NCBI GenBank assembly: GCA_020425125.1
Contig: JAGQRV010000008.1
Location: 1-64,000, forward strand
Direction of reading: 5' to 3'
Source of the DNA: Paracoccaceae bacterium
GTDB lineage: Bacteria; Pseudomonadota; Alphaproteobacteria; Rhodobacterales; Rhodobacteraceae
DNA length: 64,000 nt
Shown: positions 36,350-44,619 of the stretch, piece after piece
How the letters are laid out: every line of letters starts with the position of its first letter
Numbering within the stretch: position 1 is the stretch's first letter
Notes under the pieces: model-generated
What the model saw: only the letters and a program-made list of their open reading frames with translations
Database searches by the model: none
What the model was told of the DNA's origin: nothing
Translations under genes and position numbers: made by a program

Positions 36350-37237
36350 ATGGACGCCGTCCTCCACCACCTGCTCGGCGTGGTCGTGCCAATCGCGATC
36401 TGCGTTCTCGTCGGCTTCAGCCTGGCACGCCTTGAGATTCCGTTCGACCGGAAGATGGTCGGCAAGCTGGTGCAGACCGTAGGCTACCCCACGCTCATCG
36501 TCTCGCACCTGTCCGCAGGACATGTCGATCTTCCGGCCTTTCTCGCCATGCTGGGCGCGGCCTTCGCGATGGTGGCCGCGTTCCTTTTGATCTCGGCGCT
36601 GCTGCTGACACTTCTCGGGCTGCCGCTCAGGGTCTTTCTGTCACCGATGTCGCTCAACAACGTGGGAAATGTCGGGCTTCCGGTGGCTTCGCTTGCGTTT
36701 GGAGCCGCCGGTCTGTCCTATTCCCTCGCGTTCGTCGTCGCCGTGCTGCTAGGCATCTTTACCTATGGCAGCTGGATCCCGAAGGGCAGCGTCTCCTTCC
36801 GCGAGGTGGCGACCTCGCCCGTGATCTATGCGATCGTGATTGCCCTCGCGCTTCTGGCGTGCGGCACTGCGCTGCCAACACCGGTCGGCGACGCGCTGGG
36901 GATCCTTGCCGGGCTCGCCATCCCGCTGATGCTGCTGACCCTCGGGCACTCGCTTGCGACCCTCCAGGTGGGTGCATTCGCCCGCGGCGCACTGCTGGCA
37001 ATCCTGCATCTCGTCATGGCGCTCGGCATCGGCTTCGGCCTTTCCACCGCCTTCCATTTCACCGGCACCGAGCGCGGTGTCTTCATCCTGATGTCGGTGA
37101 TGCCGGTTTCGGTCGCGACCTATCTTTTCGTCGAGCTCTACGCTCCCGACCGGGCGCCGGAAGTCGCAAGCCTGATCCTGGTCTCGACCATCCTGACCGT
37201 CGTCGTCCTACCGCTCGTCCTGGCCTACGGCGTGTGA
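36350..37237 (+). CDS. AEC (auxin efflux carrier) family transporter
   Basis: This 295-residue integral membrane protein of the AEC/BART superfamily has about eight to ten helices (for example LLGVVVPIAICVLVGFSLA and the final LVSTILTVVVLPLVLAYGV). LSPMSLNNVGNVGLPVASLAFG in the middle carries the Asn/Gly-rich crossover motif typical of the family. Bacterial members carry malonate, malate or other small acids. The close spacing to the binding-protein gene suggests cotranscription. Confidence 0.88.
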   Translation: MDAVLHHLLGVVVPIAICVLVGFSLARLEIPFDRKMVGKLVQTVGYPTLIVSHLSAGHVDLPAFLAMLGAAFAMVAAFLLISALLLTLLGLPLRVFLSPMSLNNVGNVGLPVASLAFGAAGLSYSLAFVVAVLLGIFTYGSWIPKGSVSFREVATSPVIYAIVIALALLACGTALPTPVGDALGILAGLAIPLMLLTLGHSLATLQVGAFARGALLAILHLVMALGIGFGLSTAFHFTGTERGVFILMSVMPVSVATYLFVELYAPDRAPEVASLILVSTILTVVVLPLVLAYGV

Positions 37238-37287
37238 CGCGGCCGGAATCTGGCAGGCGCGCATGTGCCCTGAGACGACGAAGCCGG

Positions 37288-38628
37288 TCAGTTCCGCGGT
37301 GCAGCTGCGCCGCGTTCCTGCACGCGGGACCCGCTGCGCTCACGCAGGACATCATAGATCGGACGGTTGCGTGCGATCGTGGCGACGAGCATCGCACAGG
37401 CACAGGACACCATGATCGGCAGCAGCAGCGCCGTCGTTCCCGTCATTTCGGTCACGATGACGATGCCGGTCAGCGGCGCCCGCACGACACCGGTGAAGAC
37501 TGCCGCCATTCCGGCCACGGCGAAGGTCCGCGGATCGTGCATCTCTTCAGGCATCACCTGCGCCAGCCCGAGTCCGAACAGGAGCCCCAGTTCCGCCCCC
37601 AGCACAAGAAGCGGCGCAAAGATCCCGCCCGGCGTGCCGACCGCGTAGGACAGAACGCTGAAACCGAGGCGGAACACCAGAAGCAGCGGCAACCAGTGCA
37701 GCGCCTCGTCCCCGTGCATCGCGCTGCGCACCAGGTTGTCGCCCGGTCCCACGATGTGTGGCGCGGACCAGATCAGCGCCCCGACGCCCAGACCGATGGC
37801 TGCGGCGCGAAGCACGGGTGACAGCGGGATTCGCTCCATGGCGTCCATGGCAAAGATCAACAGTCGATTGTAGACGAGCGCGAAGATTCCGGCGACGAGC
37901 CCGAACAGCACGAAGAAGGGATGCGCGAACGAGGCGGTCTGCGCCACGAGGTCGGCGGGAAGTTCGGGACCTGCTCCGATGATCTGTCCCGTCACGGTGA
38001 TGGCCGCAGCCGAGGCCATCAGGGCGCAGATCGCGAGGCGAGTTTCGAAGCGGCGCACCAGTTCTTCAAGTACGAAGACCGCGCCCGCGATCGGCGCGCT
38101 GAACGCGGCGGTCAGGCCCGCACCGGCACAGGCCGCGATCAGGATGCGCTGGTCCGCCCAGGAGATTCGGAATGTCCGTGCGGTCAGATGTGCAAGGCTC
38201 GCGCCCATCTGCACGCTTGGACCCTCGCGCCCGAGTGCAAGTCCACCCGACATCGCCAGCGCGCCGCCGACGAACTTGACGACCAGCAGGCGCAGCCCGC
38301 CTGCGATCGCCGTGCCCTCGATGACCTTCTCGACATGGGGAATTCCGCTGCCGGCGGTTTCGGGCGAGAACCGGACGACCGCCCAAACCGCAAGGCCGAG
38401 CATTGCCGCGACGACGGCCATCAGGATGGCAAGGCCATGGTCGAGGTCGCGCGCCCGCGCCGCGGCTTCGGCGACCCAGCGATCCCCGAGACCGAGAACG
38501 ATCCGAAAGATCGCCGCAACAAATCCCGTGGCAGCACCGGCAAGGATCGCAAGACAGGTCAGCCGGATCAGGCCACTCGCCGCACGCTCCATGTCGTTCG
38601 GGTCGTCGACCTCGTCTTCCCGAAGCAT
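37288..38628 (-). CDS. CLC family chloride/proton antiporter
   Basis: This 446-residue CLC protein has the selectivity-filter motifs GSGIP (residues 93-97), GREGP with the gating glutamate E135, and GTPGGIFAPLLVLGAELG. It keeps E188-E189, matching E202-E203 of E. coli CLC-ec1, where E203 relays protons. This indicates an exchanger rather than a channel. No CBS domains follow the membrane part. It is 96 bases downstream of tig on the same strand, and a hairpin lies between the two. Confidence 0.92.
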   Translation of the reverse strand: MLREDEVDDPNDMERAASGLIRLTCLAILAGAATGFVAAIFRIVLGLGDRWVAEAAARARDLDHGLAILMAVVAAMLGLAVWAVVRFSPETAGSGIPHVEKVIEGTAIAGGLRLLVVKFVGGALAMSGGLALGREGPSVQMGASLAHLTARTFRISWADQRILIAACAGAGLTAAFSAPIAGAVFVLEELVRRFETRLAICALMASAAAITVTGQIIGAGPELPADLVAQTASFAHPFFVLFGLVAGIFALVYNRLLIFAMDAMERIPLSPVLRAAAIGLGVGALIWSAPHIVGPGDNLVRSAMHGDEALHWLPLLLVFRLGFSVLSYAVGTPGGIFAPLLVLGAELGLLFGLGLAQVMPEEMHDPRTFAVAGMAAVFTGVVRAPLTGIVIVTEMTGTTALLLPIMVSCACAMLVATIARNRPIYDVLRERSGSRVQERGAAAPRN

Positions 38629-38692
38629 GCTCTCACCGCCAAACGGTTGCGCCTGGCGACGGCGCGGATTGCCGGCACGGCGGGCGGACCTT

Positions 38693-38716
38693 GCATCCGG
38701 CCGGTCCGCCGGATGC
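38693..38716 (-). terminator. Hairpin just after tig, likely terminator
   Basis: GCATCCGGC (38693-38701) and GCCGGATGC (38708-38716) are perfect nine-base inverted arms with a six-base loop. The hairpin begins eight bases after the tig stop on the minus strand. There is no T-run, so termination may be weak or factor-dependent. Confidence 0.4.
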
Positions 38717-38724
38717 CAGCCGGA

Positions 38725-40062
38725 TCACTCGACCGCGTCTTCCAGCGCTTCGACCGCCTTCTGCAGGTCGTCCTTACTGACTTCGCGTTCCGCCACCTGC
38801 GCCTGCGCGAAGATGTGATCGACCACCTTGTCCTCGAAGATCGGCGCGCGAAGCTGCTGCTGCATCTGCGGATTCGACTGGACGAATTCGAAGAACTGCC
38901 GTTCCTGCCCGGGGTACTGTCGTGCCTGCTGCATCACCGCCCGCGTCATCTCGGCATCGGACACCTCGACATCGGTCTTCTGGCCGAGATCGGCCAGGAA
39001 CAGACCCAGCCGGACCCGCCGTTCGGCCAGTTTCTGGTGCGCATCGCTGGGCTCGACCTCGCCGTGCTCGTGGCCGTGCACCTCCGGGTGCTCCTCGTGC
39101 CACAGCTGGTGGGCGATCTGCTTCGCCTCGGCCTCGACAAGGCTCGGCGGCAGCTCGAACGCCACCAGATCGTCAAGCCGGTCGAGCAGCTGGCGCTTCA
39201 GGACCGTCCGGGCAGCTCCGGCAAACTCCGCCTCGATCCGTTCCGCGATCTGGCTGCGCAGCGAAGCCAGATCCTCGGCCCCGAACTTCTTTGCCAGGTC
39301 GTCGTCGATCTGAGCGGCGACCGGCGACTTGATCGCCTTGATGGTGCAGTCGAAAGTGGCTTCCTTCCCGGCCAGGTTAGGCGCCTGGTAATCCTCGGGG
39401 AAGCTCACCGTGACCGTGCGCACGTCGCCAACGTGAACACCGGCAAGCTGATCCTCGAAACCGGGGATGAAGGAGTTCGACCCCAGAACGAGCGGATACT
39501 CCTCGGCCGCGCCGCCCTCGAACGGCTCGCCGTCGATCTTGCCCACGAAATCGAGGACCACCTGATCGCCCGATTCCGCGTACTGGCCCTCGGGCCGGTC
39601 GGCGAAGTCGCGCGCACTGTCGGCAAGTTTGCCGAGCGCCTCGTCCACCGCGGCCTCGTCGGCCTTCACCACCATCCGCTCCAGCGCGATTGCAGTCAGG
39701 TCGGTTTCGGGGATGTCGGGCAGCGCTTCGTAGTTGAGGGCCACGTGTACGTCGTCGCCTTCCTTCCAGTCATCGTTGGTCATCTTGACCTCGGGCTGGA
39801 AGGCGGGGCGGTCGCCGCTTTCTTCAAAGTGCTTGTTCATCGCGCCGTCGATGCTTTCCTGCATCGCCTCGCCGAGAATGCGCGGCCCGAACTGCTTCTT
39901 CAGAAGCGCCATCGGCACCTTGCCCTTGCGGAAGCCCTTCATCTGGATCTCGGGCTGCGCCTCGGCCAGCTTTTCGTTGACCTTGGCCTCGAGCTCGGCC
40001 GCGCTCAGCTTGATCTCGTAGCCGCGCTTGAGCCCGTCCCGGAGGGTCTCGGTGACCTGCAT
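38725..40062 (-). CDS. tig: Trigger factor (ribosome-associated chaperone, peptidyl-prolyl isomerase)
   Basis: Trigger factor meets nascent chains at the ribosome exit tunnel. The N-terminal domain carries the ribosome-docking loop GFRKGKVP near residues 45-52. The central FKBP-type domain contains [20 protein letters not shown] and [17 protein letters not shown]. The C-terminal arms are helical, with a short His/Glu-rich patch ([13 protein letters not shown]). I use the ATG at 40060-40062, preceded by GGGGAAGAG. Length is 445 residues. Confidence 0.96.
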   Translation of the reverse strand: MQVTETLRDGLKRGYEIKLSAAELEAKVNEKLAEAQPEIQMKGFRKGKVPMALLKKQFGPRILGEAMQESIDGAMNKHFEESGDRPAFQPEVKMTNDDWKEGDDVHVALNYEALPDIPETDLTAIALERMVVKADEAAVDEALGKLADSARDFADRPEGQYAESGDQVVLDFVGKIDGEPFEGGAAEEYPLVLGSNSFIPGFEDQLAGVHVGDVRTVTVSFPEDYQAPNLAGKEATFDCTIKAIKSPVAAQIDDDLAKKFGAEDLASLRSQIAERIEAEFAGAARTVLKRQLLDRLDDLVAFELPPSLVEAEAKQIAHQLWHEEHPEVHGHEHGEVEPSDAHQKLAERRVRLGLFLADLGQKTDVEVSDAEMTRAVMQQARQYPGQERQFFEFVQSNPQMQQQLRAPIFEDKVVDHIFAQAQVAEREVSKDDLQKAVEALEDAVE

Positions 40063-40126
40063 CTCTCTTCCCCATTCGTGCACGGCGGCCCGGCCCACGC
40101 CGACCGCCGCCCAAAATCATTGGGGG

Positions 40127-40155
40127 CTTGTAGTGACGCGACCGAACGGTTGCAA
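40127..40155 (-). promoter_or_regulatory. Candidate sigma-70 promoter for tig
   Basis: On the minus strand TTGCAA (40150-40155) and TACAAG (40127-40132) are exactly 17 bases apart. Both match four of six consensus positions. The leader to the tig start would be about 58 bases. Confidence 0.45.
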
Positions 40156-40156
40156 C

Positions 40157-40180
40157 CGGGAAAGCCCCGACACTTTCCCG
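40157..40180 (-). terminator. Hairpin at the end of the RidA/BCCT operon
   Basis: CGGGAAAG (40157-40164) and CTTTCCCG (40173-40180) are perfect eight-base inverted arms with an eight-base loop. It lies 17 bases after the ridA-like stop and abuts the tig -35 region, so it probably isolates the catabolic operon from tig. No clear T-run follows. Confidence 0.45.
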
Positions 40181-40196
40181 ATTGAGGTCGCCGGCC

Positions 40197-40550
40197 TCAC
40201 CCCGCCGCGCGGGCGACGGCGATCATTTCGACACGCATGCCCGGACGGGCGAGCGCCACTTCGCCGGTGGCGCGCGCAGGCGGGTTGGCCGGGTCGACCC
40301 AGGCGTCCCAGACAGCGTTCATGCCCTGGAAATCCGCCATGTCTGCAAGCCACACCTGGACCGACAGGATGTCTGCCTTCCCGCTGCCAAGTTCGGCCAG
40401 CACCGCCTCGATCTTGGCCAGCACCTGTTCGGTCTGAACCCCGATATCGGCGGCAAGATCGTCGGGAACCTGCCCGGCCAGAAAGGCGATTTCGCCGAGG
40501 CGTACGGCCTGGCTCATCCGGGGTCCCGGGTTCAGTCTTTGGATGCTCAT
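40197..40550 (-). CDS. RidA family protein
   Basis: RidA (YjgF/YER057c) proteins hydrolyse reactive enamine/imine intermediates made by PLP and other amine-processing enzymes. Some pathway-specific members act on catabolic intermediates. This 117-residue protein has IAFLAGQVPDD, the middle VLAKIEAVLAELGSGKADIL segment, and the C-terminal ATGEVALARPGMRVEMIAVA. The usual arginine is at RPGMRVEM. GAGGA precedes the ATG. It is the last gene of the divergently regulated operon and lies 14 bases after the DUF3726 gene, suggesting an imine/enamine intermediate in the pathway. Confidence 0.9.
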   Translation of the reverse strand: MSIQRLNPGPRMSQAVRLGEIAFLAGQVPDDLAADIGVQTEQVLAKIEAVLAELGSGKADILSVQVWLADMADFQGMNAVWDAWVDPANPPARATGEVALARPGMRVEMIAVARAAG

Positions 40551-40564
40551 GGAGTCCTCTTCGG

Positions 40565-41281
40565 TCAGTCGTTGTCGCTTGTCGCCGCCCCGGCCCCGGC
40601 GCGCGAAGCCTCGGAAGGCGGCACGGTGGTGCGCATGGCAAGGTCGTCGAGGCCGCGCAGTGTGTCCGGCCCCACGGCTGGCCTAAGGCAGCAGGCGGTG
40701 CGGTCAAGGCCTTCAGCGCGGAAACCGGCGATCGTCAGTACCGCCTCCGGCTCCAGGCGCAGCGCCTCGGCGTCGCCGGACAGGGCTCCGCGTCCGTCCA
40801 CCGCAACCGTTCCGCCCGGCCAGTCGATCCGGACGGCGCTGCCTTGAGCGGCGCCCAGGCCGGAGAGAAACGGCAGAAGCAGCACCGGCCGTCCGACCGG
40901 CCCCAGACGCAGCAGACCGCGGGAGAGGGCGGCTTCGGGCAGGTCCGCAAAATCGCAGAGCGCGGCCCCGAGCGTGATCGGGCACATCGGCCCGTCGTCC
41001 GATGGCCGCCAGCTTCCGGACGTCATCTCCGGGCGGCGCGAAGCGGCGGGTATTCTGTCGGACGCGCTCAGCCAGTCCAGAAGCGCGCCCGGCCCGTCGA
41101 GCCCGCGCTCCGACAGCCAGGCCGCAGCGCTTCCCGCCTCCTCCGCAATTCCCCAATCCATGCCGGCGCCGCGCGCAGCCTTCAGGCACAGCGCCCGGAT
41201 CTCGTTTTGCGACAGGCTGGCCGCGCCGCCTGCCGGCAGCGGCGGGCCCGAGCGGGTGGGATCGTTGGGCTCAATGGTCAT
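40565..41281 (-). CDS. DUF3726 family protein of unknown function
   Basis: This 238-residue protein matches the DUF3726 pattern: SLSQNEIRALCLKAARGAGMDWGIAEEAGSAAAWLSERG near the N terminus, then a domain with three cysteines and many Gly/Ala/Leu. It has no signal peptide and no membrane segment. The start overlaps the stop of the 559-residue protein gene by four bases (ATGA), so the two are probably made in equal amounts and may form a complex. Its role is unknown. Confidence 0.8.
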   Translation of the reverse strand: MTIEPNDPTRSGPPLPAGGAASLSQNEIRALCLKAARGAGMDWGIAEEAGSAAAWLSERGLDGPGALLDWLSASDRIPAASRRPEMTSGSWRPSDDGPMCPITLGAALCDFADLPEAALSRGLLRLGPVGRPVLLLPFLSGLGAAQGSAVRIDWPGGTVAVDGRGALSGDAEALRLEPEAVLTIAGFRAEGLDRTACCLRPAVGPDTLRGLDDLAMRTTVPPSEASRAGAGAATSDND

Positions 41282-42957
41282 GGCCGATCTCCGGAAGTCA
41301 TGTCGGACGGATAGGGCTCGCCCTGGAACAGGCTGATCCGCACCCACTTGTCGGATCGCGGATCGAAACGGCTGGCGCCGAAGAAGGCCAGCTTGCAGCG
41401 CATCAGATCGATTGGCAGCATGTCTTCCGCGGTCAGGTTGTCCCGCACCTCGGCGAAGGGATGGCCGGCTGTGATCTGCGCCCGCCGCACCATGTATCGG
41501 TGTTCGGGGTGATCCAGCAGGAACGCGGCAAGACGCTCGTCGCCGGACCGGGCGGCGAGCGCGGCTTCAAGCTCCCGCGCCAGCCGCGCGATGCAAAGCG
41601 GCTGTTCCCGCTCGGCACCGTCTTCGTCGAAGCGGTTGCCGAGCCGCGGTTCGAGTTTCTCTTCCGAGACATACCAGAACCGGGCTGCATTGCGGGGATC
41701 GCTGAAATCCGTTGCCAGCGCCCAGTCGTAGTGCCGCGCGAGGATGGCCCTTAGCCGCGCTACCGTCATCGCCCCGTCGATACGGAAGCTGCCCGCCTCG
41801 TCTGCACTCATGCCGTCGCTCAGATCGTCGACAAGGGCGCCATGCGGTTCCAGCATCAGCGCGAGGAGTGCCTCCTGCCCTTCCAGCGACAGGTCCCGTT
41901 CTGCCCAGCGCCAGAGCGCATCCCAGGGGTAAGGCGCAGACAGCACCCGCCCGTCCGCGACACGATCGGCAAGCCGGTCCAGATCCCGGCGCAGATCTGA
42001 AAGCCGGGCGACCTGAACCGGATGGGCGGAATGCCATAGCGCGGCATTCTCCCGAGCTGCGTCGAGGGCACGCACGAAGGCGTCGACCGTCCCCGGCGCG
42101 GCGGCGCTCTGAGCGCGGACCCGCGCCAAAGCCTCCTCGCGCGCGTTCATCCAGTTGTGCAGCAGCACCGGATGGCGGATCAGGAACGGCGCCATGCCGA
42201 GACCCGTCGAGTTGCCGACACCGAGGCCGCGCCGGATTGCGGGATCGAGCCGTACGGCGTCTGCGCCCCCACGAACGGCAGCGAGGTGTTCGACGATGTC
42301 CACGGTGAATTGCCGCGTCAGCCAGACCGACAGCATCTCGGCCTGGAACGGCGCCTGCAACTCGGGCCGATCGGCGATCGTCTCCCGGTCAGCGGCACCG
42401 AACTTGCCGGACCCGTAAACCGCGGTGGTGCGCATCAGGTAGCCGACGCTCTCGACCTCGGCCAGGTCCGGCTGGCGACCGGACGCCAGCCGCGCGACGA
42501 CATGGTCGAAGAGCCGCACCGAGCGGTTCGCCCGGCTGAGAGACAGTTCGCGTGTGCTGATGCGGCCGGCCTCCTGCAAGGGCACGTTGGCCTGGAGCCG
42601 GTCGAGATCCGCCGTGGTGGGTTCGCCGTCGAAGAGGGTGAACGTCGCGTCCCAGGCAGTGGCGATGACGCGGTCCGAGCGCATCTCGTCGGGCAGGTCG
42701 TGGGCGAAGGCGACAAGGCAATAGGTGCGATCCGGTCCGGCCGCACGGTAGACGGCGCGGCCGACACCGGTTGCGTCGATGTCCCAGACCGGACGGTCGA
42801 ACCGCCAGCCATCGCGCGCGACGCGGCGAAGCAGCCCGCGCAAGAACGAAAGGCGTGTCGGGTGGGCGCTTCCCATCCGGTCGAGTCGCATCACCACGGA
42901 CGGGGACCGGTGGAGATCCGCAGGTTTGAGATCGGGAGTGAGGGTGGCGCAGTCCAT
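41278..42957 (-). CDS. Uncharacterised 559-residue protein in the BCCT operon
   Basis: I do not recognise this family. The 559-residue protein is soluble, without signal peptide or membrane helix, and rich in Arg, Trp and acidic residues. Regions that look conserved are MGSAHPTRLSFLRGLLRR, YCLVAFAHDLPDEMRSDRVIATAWDATFTL, VGYLMRTTAVYGSGKFG and GVGNSTGLGMAPFLIRHPVLLHNWM. The glycine-rich GVGNSTGLGMAPF stretch could be a cofactor- or phosphate-binding loop. It is translationally coupled to the DUF3726 gene and lies 67 bases after the BCCT gene. It is probably a catabolic enzyme. Confidence 0.75.
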   Translation of the reverse strand: MDCATLTPDLKPADLHRSPSVVMRLDRMGSAHPTRLSFLRGLLRRVARDGWRFDRPVWDIDATGVGRAVYRAAGPDRTYCLVAFAHDLPDEMRSDRVIATAWDATFTLFDGEPTTADLDRLQANVPLQEAGRISTRELSLSRANRSVRLFDHVVARLASGRQPDLAEVESVGYLMRTTAVYGSGKFGAADRETIADRPELQAPFQAEMLSVWLTRQFTVDIVEHLAAVRGGADAVRLDPAIRRGLGVGNSTGLGMAPFLIRHPVLLHNWMNAREEALARVRAQSAAAPGTVDAFVRALDAARENAALWHSAHPVQVARLSDLRRDLDRLADRVADGRVLSAPYPWDALWRWAERDLSLEGQEALLALMLEPHGALVDDLSDGMSADEAGSFRIDGAMTVARLRAILARHYDWALATDFSDPRNAARFWYVSEEKLEPRLGNRFDEDGAEREQPLCIARLARELEAALAARSGDERLAAFLLDHPEHRYMVRRAQITAGHPFAEVRDNLTAEDMLPIDLMRCKLAFFGASRFDPRSDKWVRISLFQGEPYPSDMTSGDRP

Positions 42958-43024
42958 GGGATCCTCGCAAGAGATTTCGGCCGGGCGGAAGGGGCTGCCG
43001 GAGCCTCCCCCTCCCAGGCAGCGA

Positions 43025-44575
43025 TCAGGCCTTCCGGCCGAGGGCGAGCACGATCCGGGGAGCATCCCAGAGCGAGGGCAGCAACACCAGCGAGACCGGG
43101 ACGGCGGTGACGACGATGAAGCTCTGCAGTTTGCCGATGCCCCCTGCCCCGGTCGAGATCAGGATCAGTGCCATGACGCCCATCGCGATTCCCCAGAAGG
43201 CGCGCAGCGCCGGCGAGGGATTGTCGTCCGACATCGACGTCGCGATGACGTAGCTCATCGAGTCGCTGGTCGTCGCCACGAAGATCATCGTCAGGACCAG
43301 GAACAGGAGAGACAGGATGAAGCCGAGCGGCATTGCCTGAGTGATCGCCAGCAGTCCGGCCGGCAGGTTGAAGCCCTCGAACGGGCCGGAGATGATCCCC
43401 GGCGTCATCTGTTCCAGCGCGATGCCGGTGCCGCCGATGATCGAGAACCAGAAATTGGTGACCAGCGGCGCGATGATCGACAGCATCAGAATGATCGAGC
43501 GGACGGAGCGGCCGCGGCTGACCCGGGCGATGAAGATCGCCATCAGCGGCCCGTAGCCCAGGAACCAGCCCCAGAAGAAGACCGTCCACCAGCCGAGCCA
43601 GCCCGGCACGCCGAAAATTCCCGCATCGCCACGATACATCGACATGTCGACGAAGTTCGACAGATAGACCTTCAGACCGCCGGAAAAGCCGTCGAAGATA
43701 TAGAAGGTCGGTCCAGCGACGAGCATGAAGGCGAGCAGGACGAAAGCGAGGATGACGTTGAGCTTCGAGAGAAGCTGGATCCCCTTCGACAGACCCGAAA
43801 TGGCCGAGACCGTGTAGAGGCTCGCAAGCGCCAGGATCACCGCGGTCTGGGTGACAAAGCTGTCGGGGATGCCGAAGAGCGCGTTGAGTCCGTAGGACAT
43901 CTGCAGGCCGAGGAAACCGATCGGACCCACCGTCCCGGCCACGACCGCGATGATGCAGGTCGCATCCGCGATCAGGCCGATCGGACCCGTCAGCGCGCGA
44001 TCCCCGAAGACCGGATAGAGCAATGTGCGCGGCGCCAGCGGCAGACCCCTGTCGTAGTGGTAATGCATGAACATCACCGTGGTCAGCGCGCCCAGGATCG
44101 CCCAGGCAAGAAAGCCCCAGTGCAGGAAGCTCTGCGCCAGCGCAGTATGGGCACGCGCCGCCGGATCGCCCGCGAGGTCGCCGAAGAGCGGCGGGGTCGA
44201 GAGATAATGCGCAATCGGCTCGCCCGCGGCCCAGAACACGCCGCCGCCCGCAAGCAGCGTGCACATGATCATGGACCCCCACTGGAACAGGGTAAACTCC
44301 GGCCGGTCGAGCTGACCCAGCCGCACCCGTGCTCCCGGAAGCACGCAAAGCCCCAGCCCGATCACGAAGGTCGCCAGCAGAAGCGCCTGCCAGTAGAGGC
44401 CGAAATAGGTGGCGGCGAAATTGAAGCCCCAGTCCACCATCGCGCCGAGGGCATCGATATCGAACAGGGCCAGCGCGCAGAACAGCAGGATGAACCCGCC
44501 GGTGATCGCGAACAGGGGTTTGTCCACCCGTCCAAGCGCAGCGTCGAGGCTGCCGGTATGCGTCGTGTCGGTCAT
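43025..44575 (-). CDS. BCCT family (betaine/carnitine/choline) transporter
   Basis: This secondary transporter of the BCCT family takes up quaternary ammonium compounds with sodium or protons. The 516-residue protein has 12 predicted helices and the family signature WLGWWTVFFWGWFLGYGPLMAIFIARVSRGRSVR. FATTSDSMSY-like sequence (VATTSDSMSYVIAT) and LFQWGSMIMCTLLAGGGVFWAAGEP are also typical. There is no long osmosensing C-terminal tail, which suggests uptake for nutrition rather than osmoprotection. The start is the ATG at 44573-44575. Confidence 0.93.
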   Translation of the reverse strand: MTDTTHTGSLDAALGRVDKPLFAITGGFILLFCALALFDIDALGAMVDWGFNFAATYFGLYWQALLLATFVIGLGLCVLPGARVRLGQLDRPEFTLFQWGSMIMCTLLAGGGVFWAAGEPIAHYLSTPPLFGDLAGDPAARAHTALAQSFLHWGFLAWAILGALTTVMFMHYHYDRGLPLAPRTLLYPVFGDRALTGPIGLIADATCIIAVVAGTVGPIGFLGLQMSYGLNALFGIPDSFVTQTAVILALASLYTVSAISGLSKGIQLLSKLNVILAFVLLAFMLVAGPTFYIFDGFSGGLKVYLSNFVDMSMYRGDAGIFGVPGWLGWWTVFFWGWFLGYGPLMAIFIARVSRGRSVRSIILMLSIIAPLVTNFWFSIIGGTGIALEQMTPGIISGPFEGFNLPAGLLAITQAMPLGFILSLLFLVLTMIFVATTSDSMSYVIATSMSDDNPSPALRAFWGIAMGVMALILISTGAGGIGKLQSFIVVTAVPVSLVLLPSLWDAPRIVLALGRKA

Positions 44576-44619
44576 CGGATCTCCTCCCGAATGTCGTGTC
44601 GTCCCGTAAGTCCGGGGTC

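Noticed and set aside
37921..40185. 754-codon plus-strand open frame
   Set aside because: It is antisense to trigger factor and the CLC gene, both confirmed by motifs; long antisense frames are common in GC-rich DNA.
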